Source: Sphingomonadaceae bacterium (GTDB taxonomy: Bacteria; Pseudomonadota; Alphaproteobacteria; Sphingomonadales; Sphingomonadaceae). Taken from it: a DNA stretch of 9,186 bases. Under the pieces are notes generated by a model. It worked only from the letters and a program-made list of their open reading frames with translations, made no database searches and was not told the origin of the DNA. The stretch is from contig JACKLA010000012.1 in assembly GCA_024236155.1 (NCBI GenBank), positions 1 to 9,186 of the forward strand. The letters are read 5' to 3'. Positions 1 through 7,670 of this stretch are shown here, one piece after another (position 1 is the stretch's first letter; every line of letters begins with the position of its first letter). Made by a program: the position numbers and the translations under genes.

Positions 1-1486
1 CACGCCAGCTTTCATCGAGTCCACTCTTGAAGTCAGCGAGCGCCGCGCTTGCGGGCGCATCCTTCGCTTCGAACCCGACGATGGGTCCCGCTGGCACGCT
101 GCCGCGAATTGTGGTCGCCGAGCGCGAACGCCAGTCGAGCGTATCGCCATCGGCCAGCGTGAAGACAAGCAGGTCCAGCGCAAGGCCGGGATCGGAAGCG
201 ACGTGGAGGGCGAGGACGTCACGGCGTTGCATCGCCAGTTCATCAACGAGGCGTTTGGACAGGGCCGCGCGGCGCGGACCGTTATCGCCGCCACCAGCAA
301 TGACCTCGATACCATCATGGTCATCCGGTCCGTCGGACTGGCGCTCGCCGTAGAAGACCGGCTGAAGCACCGGCGTCCCGTCGCGTGACAAAGTGAGGAT
401 CATGCCCGCGTCCCCCTTCAGTTCAGGCGCCAGTACGGGCGGCCGGCTGCGGATATCCTGGCATTCGCGCTCGATCACCTCGATCGCGGCCTCGGCAGCA
501 GCCACGGCTTCTTCGGCGCTGTCCTCATCTTCGAGGATCGCTGCGTACTCGTCATAGGATACGTCGAGTTCATCGAGCCGTGCGAGTTCGGCCTCGGTCA
601 GCGGCGCGGGTTCGGCCGGCAGACGAACCAGACCATCCACCAGATCGTGGCTGGCATAGGGATCCAGCGTCGGCTTGACCCAGGCGAGCCCCTGCTCGGC
701 AGCGAGCGCCTTGGCCTGTTCATCCATTTTCGCCGAAGCGAGATTTTCAAGCAAAGCAACGTCGGCCCAGGCCTCGCTGTCATCGTCGTCGAAAAGCTCC
801 CGCTCGATACGTCCACCGGCCGCGATATAGGCGTCGCGCCCGACCAGCCGGGCCCTGGGATCGTTGCTGCGGACCGTGCCCGCGAGCACCATGCGCCGGA
901 TGCTGTCCGGATTGGGGGCGTAGTAGGCCGACGATACCTGCTCGAAGACCTGCGCCTGGATCGCCTGATCCGAGGTCGCACCATACGCCTTGGCCAGGTC
1001 GAGTGTGATCTCGCCAGCGGCGAGCGCCTCGAACACAACCGGCGCGAGTTTGGCAAGCCGCAGGCGTCCCTCGACGAAGCGCACGGTGAGCCCGAAGCGG
1101 CGAGCGACGTCTTCGATGGAAGCGCCGCCCTCGATCAGCGAGGCAAAGGCAACGGCTTCGTCGGCCGGGTTCATCGCGAGGCGGTGGAAGTTTTCGGCAA
1201 GGCTGGTCTCGACCGCAGCTTCCGCCGTGTCTTCAAGAACCAGGCAGGTTACCTGGTGATCGCGCGGCAGCACCTTGTCATCGGAGAGTGCAAGCATCGC
1301 CCGGCGGCGGCGTTCACCGGCTTCGACCTCGAACTTGCCCCTGGCCGCAGGCCGGACAATGAGGTTCTGCAAGAGACCGAGCGCGGCGATGCTCGCTGCG
1401 AGTTCGGCATCGGCTGCGGCATCGGAATGCTTGCGAACATTGCGGGGAGACTGGACGAGCTTGTTCAACGGGATCGTTCTGATCAT
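1..1486 (-). CDS. ParB/Srx-fold partition-like protein, large accessory type (3' end outside the window)
   Basis: I read this frame by translating the minus strand from the ATG at 1486-1484; it stays open for about 495 codons to the window edge, so the C-terminus is missing. The N-terminus has the ParB layout: MIRTIPLNKL, then SPRNVRK (residues 13-19), box I GLLQNLIVRP (37-46), box II GERRRAM (57-63), and ENFHRLAMNPADEA (97-110). A helix-turn-helix follows at about 122-145 (SIEDVARRFGLTVRFVEGRL). The family binds DNA, and its N-terminal fold is a CTPase or nuclease-like domain. After residue 230 the sequence is acidic and Ala/Glu-rich, longer than chromosomal ParB and like the ParB-like proteins of plasmids and ICEs. 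The start is supported by CAGGAG 8 nt upstream. No ParA partner is in the window. It shares strand with the helicase and Toprim genes and is probably part of the same module, although higBA interrupts it. Confidence is high for the family and low for the exact role. Confidence 0.88.
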   Translation of the reverse strand, partial: MIRTIPLNKLVQSPRNVRKHSDAAADAELAASIAALGLLQNLIVRPAARGKFEVEAGERRRRAMLALSDDKVLPRDHQVTCLVLEDTAEAAVETSLAENFHRLAMNPADEAVAFASLIEGGASIEDVARRFGLTVRFVEGRLRLAKLAPVVFEALAAGEITLDLAKAYGATSDQAIQAQVFEQVSSAYYAPNPDSIRRMVLAGTVRSNDPRARLVGRDAYIAAGGRIERELFDDDDSEAWADVALLENLASAKMDEQAKALAAEQGLAWVKPTLDPYASHDLVDGLVRLPAEPAPLTEAELARLDELDVSYDEYAAILEDEDSAEEAVAAAEAAIEVIERECQDIRSRPPVLAPELKGDAGMILTLSRDGTPVLQPVFYGERQSDGPDDHDGIEVIAGGGDNGPRRAALSKRLVDELAMQRRDVLALHVASDPGLALDLLVFTLADGDTLDWRSRSATTIRGSVPAGPIVGFEAKDAPASAALADFKSGLDESWR

Positions 1487-1652
1487 GGCACATACTCCTG
1501 ATTGCGAGCCCGGCAGTCCGACCATCGGCGCCCAATTGGCTCATCAAGGCAAAGCCCCCTCCCCTCTCCCTTCGTATGTTTTGGGATTGCCAACCAACGG
1601 CCCGGTCCTCGGCCGCTGTCTGTTTCGGTGGCAATGCCGCTTGAGGGGGGCG

Positions 1653-1668
1653 ATTACAGAATTGTAAT
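1653..1668. promoter_or_regulatory. AT-rich palindrome ATTACA-GAAT-TGTAAT
   Basis: A perfect 6-bp inverted repeat with a 4-bp centre in otherwise GC-rich DNA. It lies 16 bp downstream of TTGAGG (1641-1646), so its right arm TGTAAT could serve as a -10 box of a second, distal rightward promoter. In that case it would be an operator over that promoter. Function is inference; only the palindrome is seen. Confidence 0.35.
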
Positions 1669-1681
1669 TGGACAAGCCGAA

Positions 1682-1733
1682 CGCTCCGAAATCCCGATTC
1701 GGCCACGCACGATGGGGTCAATTCGCTCCGAAT
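1682..1733. repeat. Repeated CGCTCCGAA with embedded inverted repeats
   Basis: CGCTCCGAA occurs at 1682-1690 and again at 1724-1732, 42 bp (about four helical turns) apart. Each copy is part of a small inverted repeat: CCGAA 1686-1690 with TTCGG 1698-1702, and ATTCG 1721-1725 with CGAAT 1729-1733. The spacing and position just upstream of the higBA operator fit regulator binding sites, but no regulator can be named. Confidence 0.35.
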
Positions 1734-1756
1734 CGCGAAGTTTCAGGGAAATTCAA

Positions 1757-1786
1757 TCTGACAAGCGACACTTGACGCTTGGCAGA
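1757..1786. promoter_or_regulatory. Probable HigA operator (30-bp inverted repeat)
   Basis: The arms TCTGACAAGCG (1757-1767) and CGCTTGGCAGA (1776-1786) are complementary at 10 of 11 positions around an 8-bp centre. The -35 hexamer TTGACG (1772-1777) lies inside the repeat, so bound protein would block RNA polymerase. HigA-type antitoxins normally repress their own operon through such palindromes. The inverted repeat is seen; HigA as the ligand is inference. Confidence 0.6.
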
Positions 1787-1800
1787 AATTTGCGTATTAA
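1772..1800 (+). promoter_or_regulatory. higBA promoter, sigma70-like
   Basis: TTGACG (1772-1777) and TATTAA (1795-1800) are separated by exactly 17 bp, close to consensus at both hexamers. Transcription should begin near 1806-1808, which coincides with the GTG chosen as the higB start, so the message would have little or no 5' leader. The -35 box is inside the operator at 1757-1786. Confidence 0.6.
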
Positions 1801-1805
1801 ACGGC

Positions 1806-2093
1806 GTGGAAATCGAGAGCATCTCGCACAAGGCGCTGCGGAACTTTGCCGAAACCGGCAAGGCCAAGGGACTGCCGGGAAACCTGGTGGCGCGCCTTCG
1901 CAATATGCTCGCCTGGCTGTCGGTAATCGAGATGGCTGACGAACTTCTGGTGCCGCCAAATTTTGGCGCGCATCTGCTGAGCGGGGACAGGTCTGGCACC
2001 TGGTCCCTGACCGTGACGCGCAACTGGCGAATGACATTCCGGATCAACGCGGCGAACGCCATCGAGGATCTGGATCTGGAGGATTATCACTGA
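1806..2093 (+). CDS. higB: HigB-family toxin (RelE/ParE-fold mRNA interferase)
   Basis: A 95-residue protein of the HigB 'killer' family, whose members enter the ribosome and cut mRNA during translation. Family hallmarks are the start (M)EIESISHKALRNFAETG, the central segment GDRSGTWSLTVTRNWRMTF (residues 60-78) and the C-terminal LEDYH. I chose GTG at 1806 because the protein then begins where HigB proteins usually begin and has normal length. An in-frame TTG at 1779 would add nine residues, but it lies upstream of the -10 box and inside the operator. No Shine-Dalgarno sequence precedes 1806, which fits a leaderless message. The stop codon overlaps the antitoxin start (TGATG), giving the toxin-first order typical of higBA. 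The pair is on the opposite strand to the element genes on both sides. Confidence 0.87.
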   Translation: MEIESISHKALRNFAETGKAKGLPGNLVARLRNMLAWLSVIEMADELLVPPNFGAHLLSGDRSGTWSLTVTRNWRMTFRINAANAIEDLDLEDYH

Positions 2094-2389
2094 TGGCTAT
2101 CAAGCTTCACCCCAGCTTTGCGGTTCATGCCGGTGTCTGGCTGCGCACTGAGATCGTCGAGCCGCATGGCCTGACGGTTTCGGCCGCAGCCGAGAAGCTC
2201 GGTGTCTCGCGCCAGGCGATGAGCAGCCTGCTCAATGGCCGGGCTGGCATCTCGGCCGAGATGGCGATCCGGTTTGAAAAGGCGTTCGGCCTCAGGGCAG
2301 ACAGTCTGCTGAGGATGCAGGCGGCGCACGACCTTGCCGAGGCGCGCCGCCACGAAAAGGACATCAAGGTCGAAAAGATCGCCGCCTGA
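2093..2389 (+). CDS. higA: HigA-family antitoxin, XRE-type DNA-binding protein
   Basis: A 98-residue protein of the HigA addiction-module antidote family. It begins MAIKLHPSFAVHAGVWLRTE and carries a helix-turn-helix at about residues 28-50 (SAAAEKLGVSRQAMSSLLNG), followed by the family segment ISAEMAIRFEKAFG (53-66). It should bind and neutralise HigB and repress the operon through the inverted repeat at 1757-1786. The ATG overlaps the toxin stop codon and GGAGG (2078-2082) lies 10 nt upstream inside higB, so translation is coupled and has a good site of its own. The charged tail (RRHEKDIKVEKIAA) is slightly longer than minimal. The gene ends only 18 bp from the end of the convergent helicase gene, with no visible terminator between them. 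Confidence 0.9.
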   Translation: MAIKLHPSFAVHAGVWLRTEIVEPHGLTVSAAAEKLGVSRQAMSSLLNGRAGISAEMAIRFEKAFGLRADSLLRMQAAHDLAEARRHEKDIKVEKIAA

Positions 2390-2407
2390 TCCGTCATCGC
2401 AGCGGAC

Positions 2408-5400
2408 CTACCGGGTAAGACGGGCCAAGATTGCGTTCGCCTGGTCCGTGGGCACAAACAGGCGCGTCTGATACCGAATGATTTCCGTGAAGCAGCCCTG
2501 AGCCTTGTACCAGTCGAGCCGAGCGGCCGACCAACCAGCAAGCTCAAGTCGCTGCGCGCCGTTGACGAGGCTTCGCTTGAGGGTCAGCACTTCCCTGCCC
2601 CGCACTTCCATCGGGCGACCCGATCGCACGACAGCCGACACGATATCTTCGGCGGACAAGACGCTGGCCTGCTCAAGGCCAAGCGCACGGCACAGGTCAG
2701 GCACACAATGGATCGGGACTTCGCGGCCAAGCAGCGAATTCCCATCCTTTGCCGCGATCCGGCTGACCCGGACGTAGTCTGAAGGCAGCTTGTCCCAGAC
2801 AGGCAGAAGAAGGCCGGTAGCCAAGTGAAGACGTTCACGCTTGCAGCTTGACGTCGCCTCTTCGACCTCGACCTGCCACAGGCGTTCGAACTCCGGCTGT
2901 TCGATCCCCTCCCAGCTGCTCTCGGCGAGTTGCTCTGCGGCAATATGGGTGCGCTTGAGCGGGCGGATCATCTCGAAACGGGCAATGCGCGTGCCATCGT
3001 CAGAGAGAAGGCTGCGCGCCGGGACCAGCAAGGCGACACGGCCCGACCTAGCGTTATGCATCAGGCGATGCCGCGCGGTGTCGAAACCAAAGTGTTCGCC
3101 GAGCCGTTTGAGCGTCAGTGGCTTCAAAGCCCGGGCAATCTCCAGCTCCAGCAGATGCGTGGTCGCTCCGGACGTGGCATCGGTTCGCAGCAGCGTATCG
3201 GAGATGACTTCGAAGCTTTCGACTGCCATCGTCTCAACGCCAAGATCGAGGGTGCCCGCCTGCCGCGCGGCATCGACCCGCGCTTCAACCAGAGATATGA
3301 ACTCGTCGAAGATCGCGTTTTGCAGCGCAATCGGCAGCGCCAAGATGCGATTGAGCCAGCGCTGGATCGACGGCAGGTCATCCACCAAACTCCCGTCAGA
3401 ACCCTCAATCCTTAGCCCGGTCAGGTCCTGAAACCTGGATAGGCCGACAGCCTCCAGTTTGCCCATGAACAGCAGTCCGAACCAGCGGTTGAGCGCTTCC
3501 TTGGCATATGTGCTTTCAAGGTTGTCGGAGGGATCGAAGAGGTTTTGACCGCCAGTCTGGCGCTGGCCACGGGTCAGCGCACCGAGGCTGTCGAGCCGCC
3601 GGGCAATCGTCGAGATGAACCGGCGTTCGCCGCGAACGTCGGTCGTGACCGGCCGGAACAAGGGCGCAGAAGCTTGGTTTGTGCGGTTGGTGCGGCCGAG
3701 CCCCTGGATGGCGGCATCTGCCCTCCAGCCAGGCTCCAGGAGGAAGTGGATGCGCCGTGCCCGGTTCCGGGCGGAAAGGTCGGCATGGTAGCTGCGCCCC
3801 GTGCCACCGGCATCGGAAAAGACCAGGATGCGCTTGCTACCATCCATGAAGGCCTGGGTCTCGGCGATGTTGGCGCGCGGACTGCGCGACTGGAGCTTCT
3901 GCCGCCCGTCACGTCCAATGATAAGGCGCCGGCTGCGACCGGTCACTTCGGCGACCGCATCGACCCCGAAGCGCTCAATGATCGCATCCAGCGCAGTTGC
4001 TATCGGCGGTAGAGCGCACAGCTGCTCGATCATCCGGTCGCGCGCGGCAAGTGCCGAGCGGCACAGGACCGGCTGCCCCTGCTCGTCGACCATGGGTTCG
4101 GAACGGGGATTGCCATTCTCGTCGGTGAACACCGCCATAAGCCGCACGGGGAAGCTCTTGGCGAGATAATCGATCACGTAGTCACGGGGACTGAGATCGA
4201 TTTCCAGGTCTTCGCGTTCCTCATCGGAAAGATCAGCAAGGCGGCGATCGAGCATGGCCTCAGCGGTCGAAACAAGTTGGACGACCGCGGCATGTCCATC
4301 CGCTAGCGCCGCGTCGATTGCCGGTATCAGGCTCGGCAACTTCATCGAGAGGAGGAGCTGGGCAAAGAAGCGCTGTTTGGTCCCCTCGAAAATAGACAGC
4401 GCTGCCGACTTGGCGCCGCTGTTGAGCGTGTTGCCGCTGTCCTGATCGACGATGCGGGTTTTCTCGAGCGCCTCGCGCAGGTTGGTATGGATCACTGCCC
4501 AGGCCTCGGCGTAGGCATCGTAAACCGCGATCTGACCCTCTGTGAGGCAATGCTCGAGGATGTCGTATTCGACGCCGGCGAAGGACAAGGCACGCGCGGT
4601 GTAGAGGCCGAGTGATTTGAGATCGCGCGCGACCAGTTCCATCGCAGCGATGCCGCCATCGCGGATATCGGCCACGAAAGCTTCCCGGTTGGCAAAGGCG
4701 GTCTCCGGCCCCCAGAGTCCCAGGCGCGTTGCATAGGCGAGGTTGTTGACGTCCGAGGCACCGGTCGCGGAGGCGTAGAGCACTCGGGCGCGGGGCAGCA
4801 GGTTCTGCAGGCGCACGCCGGCGATGCCCTGTTCCGAGCCTTTTACACGGCCACGCGAACCCTCACCGCCGGCGGCATTGGCCATGGCGTGCGCTTCATC
4901 GAAGACGATCAGCCCGTCGAAATGTTCACCCGCCCATTCGATGATCTGGTCGAGACGCGTGGCATCGCTCCTGCCGGAGCGCAGGGTCGGATAGGTGACG
5001 AAGAGAATACCTTCCCGCATCGAAACCTTCGTGCCGAGCTTCCATTGACCGAGTGGCTGAATGTCGATGGGCAGGCCTCCCAGTGCCAACCAGTCGCGCC
5101 GTGCATCCTCCAGAAGGGCTTCGTTCTTGGATATCCAGATATGGCGTTTCTCGCCGCGCACCCAGCGGTCGAGAATGACGCTGGCGACCTGGCGCCCCTT
5201 CCCGGCCCCGGTGCCGTCGCCGAGGAAGTATCCCATACGATAGGCATGACCTTCGGCGCTGGGTTTGAGGATGCAGCCTTTGTCTTCCGGCGCGAACCTG
5301 CCCGGAAGATCGCGCGCATGAGCATTTGCCGAATAGATCAGTGTTTCCGCCTGCGCCGAAGAGAGCAGTCCCTTGGCGATGAGGCCAGAAGGCAGCAAGG

Positions 5401-6643
5401 GCACTTGTGTCGGGATTGGCGCGGTGATCGAACCCATGGCTACGGACTCGACCAAGGGCGTTGGATGATCGGCGGCATCCGGGATCAAAATGCGGCTTGG
5501 CCGATAGGGCAGATAATGCCCGACCTGCTCGGCGATCGGCGCTGATTCGGCCAACGCCTCGAAGGTGCACGCGACAATGTCCGTCGAGGCGCCTGCACGA
5601 GCAGGTGGCACAGGACGCAGCCTGCTCCCCGCAGTTACCAGGTTCAGCAGAGCTCCCTGCGGCCTCGTAGGCATCGCCGCCGGGAATTGGGCAGTCTCCC
5701 TTAGCGGAAGGGTATCGATGAGATCACACAGCTCGGAAAGCGTGAAAGTGGTCGCCGCAACGGGATCGTTGCTCGTCAGGGTCTTGTCGAGGACGATAAG
5801 CCTGGTCGTGATCGAGGTGCCCGAGCGCACGAAAGCGCGTTCGATCCGGGCATTGATGCGCACAGCGACAGGACCGGTCGTGCCCGAAACAAAGCGATGC
5901 AGATCGAACCACTCGGGCATGACAGCAACGAGCCTGCCGCCTGCCGCTAGCCGCTTCCAGGCCGAGCGCAGGTGCCGGCCGCCCGTTCGCCCATCAGCCC
6001 CGCGCTCGACGCCATGCGAATAGGGCGGGTTCATGAGGACGACGCTGGGGGCAAGATTGGGATCGAGCAACTCGTCGATCAGCTCACCGTCATGGCCGGA
6101 AAGCGTGGCTTGCGGAAACAGGTTGGCAAGGCATTCACGGCGCAGCGGTGAGATTTCATTCAAGACAAGACGGGCACCAGCGGCCTCGGCCCACACCGCC
6201 AGCATCCCCGTGCCAGCAGATGGTTCGAGCGCCACCTCGGATGCGCCGAAGGCGCAAGCGCGTGCGGCAAGCCAGGCGAGGTGTGGCGGTGTGGCAAACT
6301 GTTGCAACTCGATTTGCTCTTCGCTTCGCACAGTCTGGCTCGGCAACTGGGCTCCAAGCCGGTCAAACACGTCCCTGGCTGTTTCGGGCGGTGATGGCGG
6401 ACTGAGCTTCGAGTTCCCCTGCAACCAAAGGACTTGCGCGAGTTCGAGCGCGGCATGGGCATCGCGGACCGACCAGCGGGCATCAGCATCGCTGCCGCCG
6501 AACTGCTCAGTCAGAACGGAGTTGAGGATGGGACGCGTGATGACCTCGCCGACATCAAGGCGGGCTGCGAGCGATCTTGCTGCCGTAAGGACCAAAGGCT
6601 CGGGTGAGATTGGAAAGGCAAACGCGGGTGACAAATTGGACAT
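2408..6643 (-). CDS. Methyltransferase-strawberry notch SF2 helicase fusion protein
   Basis: A 1411-residue intact protein with two enzymatic modules. Residues about 110-285 resemble an N6-adenine methyltransferase: SAM motif LEPSAGTGML (139-148) and catalytic motif NPPY (205-208). Residues about 380-1040 are a strawberry-notch-type superfamily 2 helicase: Walker A GDGTGAGKGRQ (475-485), DEAH box FDEAHAM (581-587), motif III YASAT (623-627), and motif VI QGLGRTNRTNQ (980-990), where Sno proteins have a closely similar string. The rest (to 1411) has no motif I recognise but fits the C-terminal part of this family. All key residues are present, so both activities look intact. The ATG at 6643 follows AGGAGG with 4-nt spacing. 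Such proteins are common on conjugative elements and plasmids of alphaproteobacteria; a methyltransferase plus helicase is also found in phage P1 DarB, an antirestriction protein. Role in protecting or remodelling incoming element DNA is inference. The Toprim gene lies 72 bp upstream on the same strand. Confidence 0.9.
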   Translation of the reverse strand: MSNLSPAFAFPISPEPLVLTAARSLAARLDVGEVITRPILNSVLTEQFGGSDADARWSVRDAHAALELAQVLWLQGNSKLSPPSPPETARDVFDRLGAQLPSQTVRSEEQIELQQFATPPHLAWLAARACAFGASEVALEPSAGTGMLAVWAEAAGARLVLNEISPLRRECLANLFPQATLSGHDGELIDELLDPNLAPSVVLMNPPYSHGVERGADGRTGGRHLRSAWKRLAAGGRLVAVMPEWFDLHRFVSGTTGPVAVRINARIERAFVRSGTSITTRLIVLDKTLTSNDPVAATTFTLSELCDLIDTLPLRETAQFPAAMPTRPQGALLNLVTAGSRLRPVPPARAGASTDIVACTFEALAESAPIAEQVGHYLPYRPSRILIPDAADHPTPLVESVAMGSITAPIPTQVPLLPSGLIAKGLLSSAQAETLIYSANAHARDLPGRFAPEDKGCILKPSAEGHAYRMGYFLGDGTGAGKGRQVASVILDRWVRGEKRHIWISKNEALLEDARRDWLALGGLPIDIQPLGQWKLGTKVSMREGILFVTYPTLRSGRSDATRLDQIIEWAGEHFDGLIVFDEAHAMANAAGGEGSRGRVKGSEQGIAGVRLQNLLPRARVLYASATGASDVNNLAYATRLGLWGPETAFANREAFVADIRDGGIAAMELVARDLKSLGLYTARALSFAGVEYDILEHCLTEGQIAVYDAYAEAWAVIHTNLREALEKTRIVDQDSGNTLNSGAKSAALSIFEGTKQRFFAQLLLSMKLPSLIPAIDAALADGHAAVVQLVSTAEAMLDRRLADLSDEEREDLEIDLSPRDYVIDYLAKSFPVRLMAVFTDENGNPRSEPMVDEQGQPVLCRSALAARDRMIEQLCALPPIATALDAIIERFGVDAVAEVTGRSRRLIIGRDGRQKLQSRSPRANIAETQAFMDGSKRILVFSDAGGTGRSYHADLSARNRARRIHFLLEPGWRADAAIQGLGRTNRTNQASAPLFRPVTTDVRGERRFISTIARRLDSLGALTRGQRQTGGQNLFDPSDNLESTYAKEALNRWFGLLFMGKLEAVGLSRFQDLTGLRIEGSDGSLVDDLPSIQRWLNRILALPIALQNAIFDEFISLVEARVDAARQAGTLDLGVETMAVESFEVISDTLLRTDATSGATTHLLELEIARALKPLTLKRLGEHFGFDTARHRLMHNARSGRVALLVPARSLLSDDGTRIARFEMIRPLKRTHIAAEQLAESSWEGIEQPEFERLWQVEVEEATSSCKRERLHLATGLLLPVWDKLPSDYVRVSRIAAKDGNSLLGREVPIHCVPDLCRALGLEQASVLSAEDIVSAVVRSGRPMEVRGREVLTLKRSLVNGAQRLELAGWSAARLDWYKAQGCFTEIIRYQTRLFVPTDQANAILARLTR

Positions 6644-6715
6644 GGGACCTCCTGACGAGACCCAATCCGTTTGCAGGCCTCAAAAGCCCCAAAGCCCACT
6701 CTCCTCTGGACCTGC

Positions 6716-7612
6716 TCAGGCACCCGCCATGGCTCGCGCCGTCAGAACATCGTTCCAGTCATCGCCTTCCTTCCCGGGGCGCCTCGGCACGATCCGGCGA
6801 CCCTCACATTGATAAGCCTCGCGGGCGCGCTCTTCGGCGAGGTTGCCGCCGGCATCGTGATCGATGAACAGGTGGAGTTCGCGCACGCTTTCAGGAATGG
6901 TCACCAGGCCAAACCGCTCGTTTCCAAGGGTCGCCCAACATGGGATCCCGAAGAGCTCCTGGGCCGAAAGGGCGCTTTCGATACCCTCGGCAAGGCCAAG
7001 CCTGCCGCCACGTGGCATGGCCAACCGGACTGCGCCCGAACCTAGACTTCCCAGCGCGCGCTTGGGGCCATCGAAACGCGCCAGGCTGGAAGTCTTCGGC
7101 TCAAGGAATGTCCGGTGAAGTGCCAGTATGCCCTCGTCGTTGCGAACAGCGGCGAGCATGGCAGGCAGAAACCGGACCGATCCCTTGGGGCCAAGCGGTG
7201 TACGAGCGTGGTAGCGCAGGTCGGGCGACGATATCCTGATCTGGCGGCCCGCAAGATAGGCTTGTGCCGGGCCATCCGTCAGGGCCGAGGCTGCCCGCCA
7301 CAGCCTGAGGGCGTTCTGGTTAGCCACTTCGTCCCGGGTCCGCGGAGCGATCGGCTCCCCTCTGCCGTCGAACAGTTCGGCAGCTTTGACACCGATCCGG
7401 CCCAGGCTCGCCAGGACCGCCTCATTCGAGCACCCGGCAAAGCAGTGGAACAGGATCGCGCGGACGCCGATGGTGACGCTCAGCGACGGCGTCCGATCGT
7501 CATGCGCAGGGCAGCAGCACATGCCGCGTGACCGCGACCAGGTGCCATCAAGGGCTTCGACAATTTCCCGGGCACGCCTTTCCAGGCGTTCCGGCACTCG
7601 GGTACGGGGCAT
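6716..7612 (-). CDS. CHC2 zinc-finger and Toprim primase-like protein (DUF7146 type)
   Basis: A 298-residue protein with primase-like features. The N-terminal zinc site uses C34-x2-H37 (CPAHDDRTPSLSV) and C57-x3-C61 (FHCFAGC), similar to DnaG-type CHC2 fingers. The Toprim domain has its glutamate in LAEGIESALSA (E209) and the acidic pair in LFIDHDAGG (D251, D253). The end carries DDWNDVL (284-290), a motif seen near the C-terminus of many phage and plasmid Toprim primases. It probably handles DNA priming or nicking during replication or transfer of the element; the exact reaction is unproven. The ATG at 7612 has GGAG 7-8 nt upstream. It is the first gene of the leftward module, followed by the helicase, and its upstream region contains the candidate LexA box, so it may be SOS-regulated. 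Confidence 0.85.
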   Translation of the reverse strand: MPRTRVPERLERRAREIVEALDGTWSRSRGMCCCPAHDDRTPSLSVTIGVRAILFHCFAGCSNEAVLASLGRIGVKAAELFDGRGEPIAPRTRDEVANQNALRLWRAASALTDGPAQAYLAGRQIRISSPDLRYHARTPLGPKGSVRFLPAMLAAVRNDEGILALHRTFLEPKTSSLARFDGPKRALGSLGSGAVRLAMPRGGRLGLAEGIESALSAQELFGIPCWATLGNERFGLVTIPESVRELHLFIDHDAGGNLAEERAREAYQCEGRRIVPRRPGKEGDDWNDVLTARAMAGA

Positions 7613-7670
7613 GGGCTATCTCCAGTCCAACATGCCTCCACCGCGCAGCCTCCGCTCTGCGCCCATTACA

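Larger units (their letters stand above)
1487..1805. other. Intergenic control region between parB-like gene and higBA
   Basis: These roughly 320 bases separate divergent genes and hold no convincing gene. From left to right they contain the parB-like ribosome binding site, a 19-base all-pyrimidine tract (1555-1573; G-rich on the strand transcribed into the parB-like mRNA), a short GC-rich inverted repeat (CGGCC 1598-1602 with GGCCG 1611-1615), an AT-rich palindrome at 1653-1668, a repeated CGCTCCGAA at 1682 and 1724, and the higBA operator and promoter. I saw no convincing promoter for the parB-like gene, which may have its own weak one or be read from far upstream. Confidence 0.6.

Noticed and set aside
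647..1501. 284-codon plus-strand frame opposite the parB-like gene
   Set aside because: The minus strand encodes clear ParB motifs across the same stretch; the plus frame has no recognisable domain and is a shadow of GC-rich codon bias.
1779..1805. TTG start nine codons upstream for higB
   Set aside because: It lies inside the operator, upstream of the -10 box, and makes the toxin longer than its family; GTG 1806 fits better.
4889..5545. 218-codon plus-strand frame inside the helicase gene
   Set aside because: It overlaps the conserved Walker A and DEAH region in antisense and shows no domain of its own.
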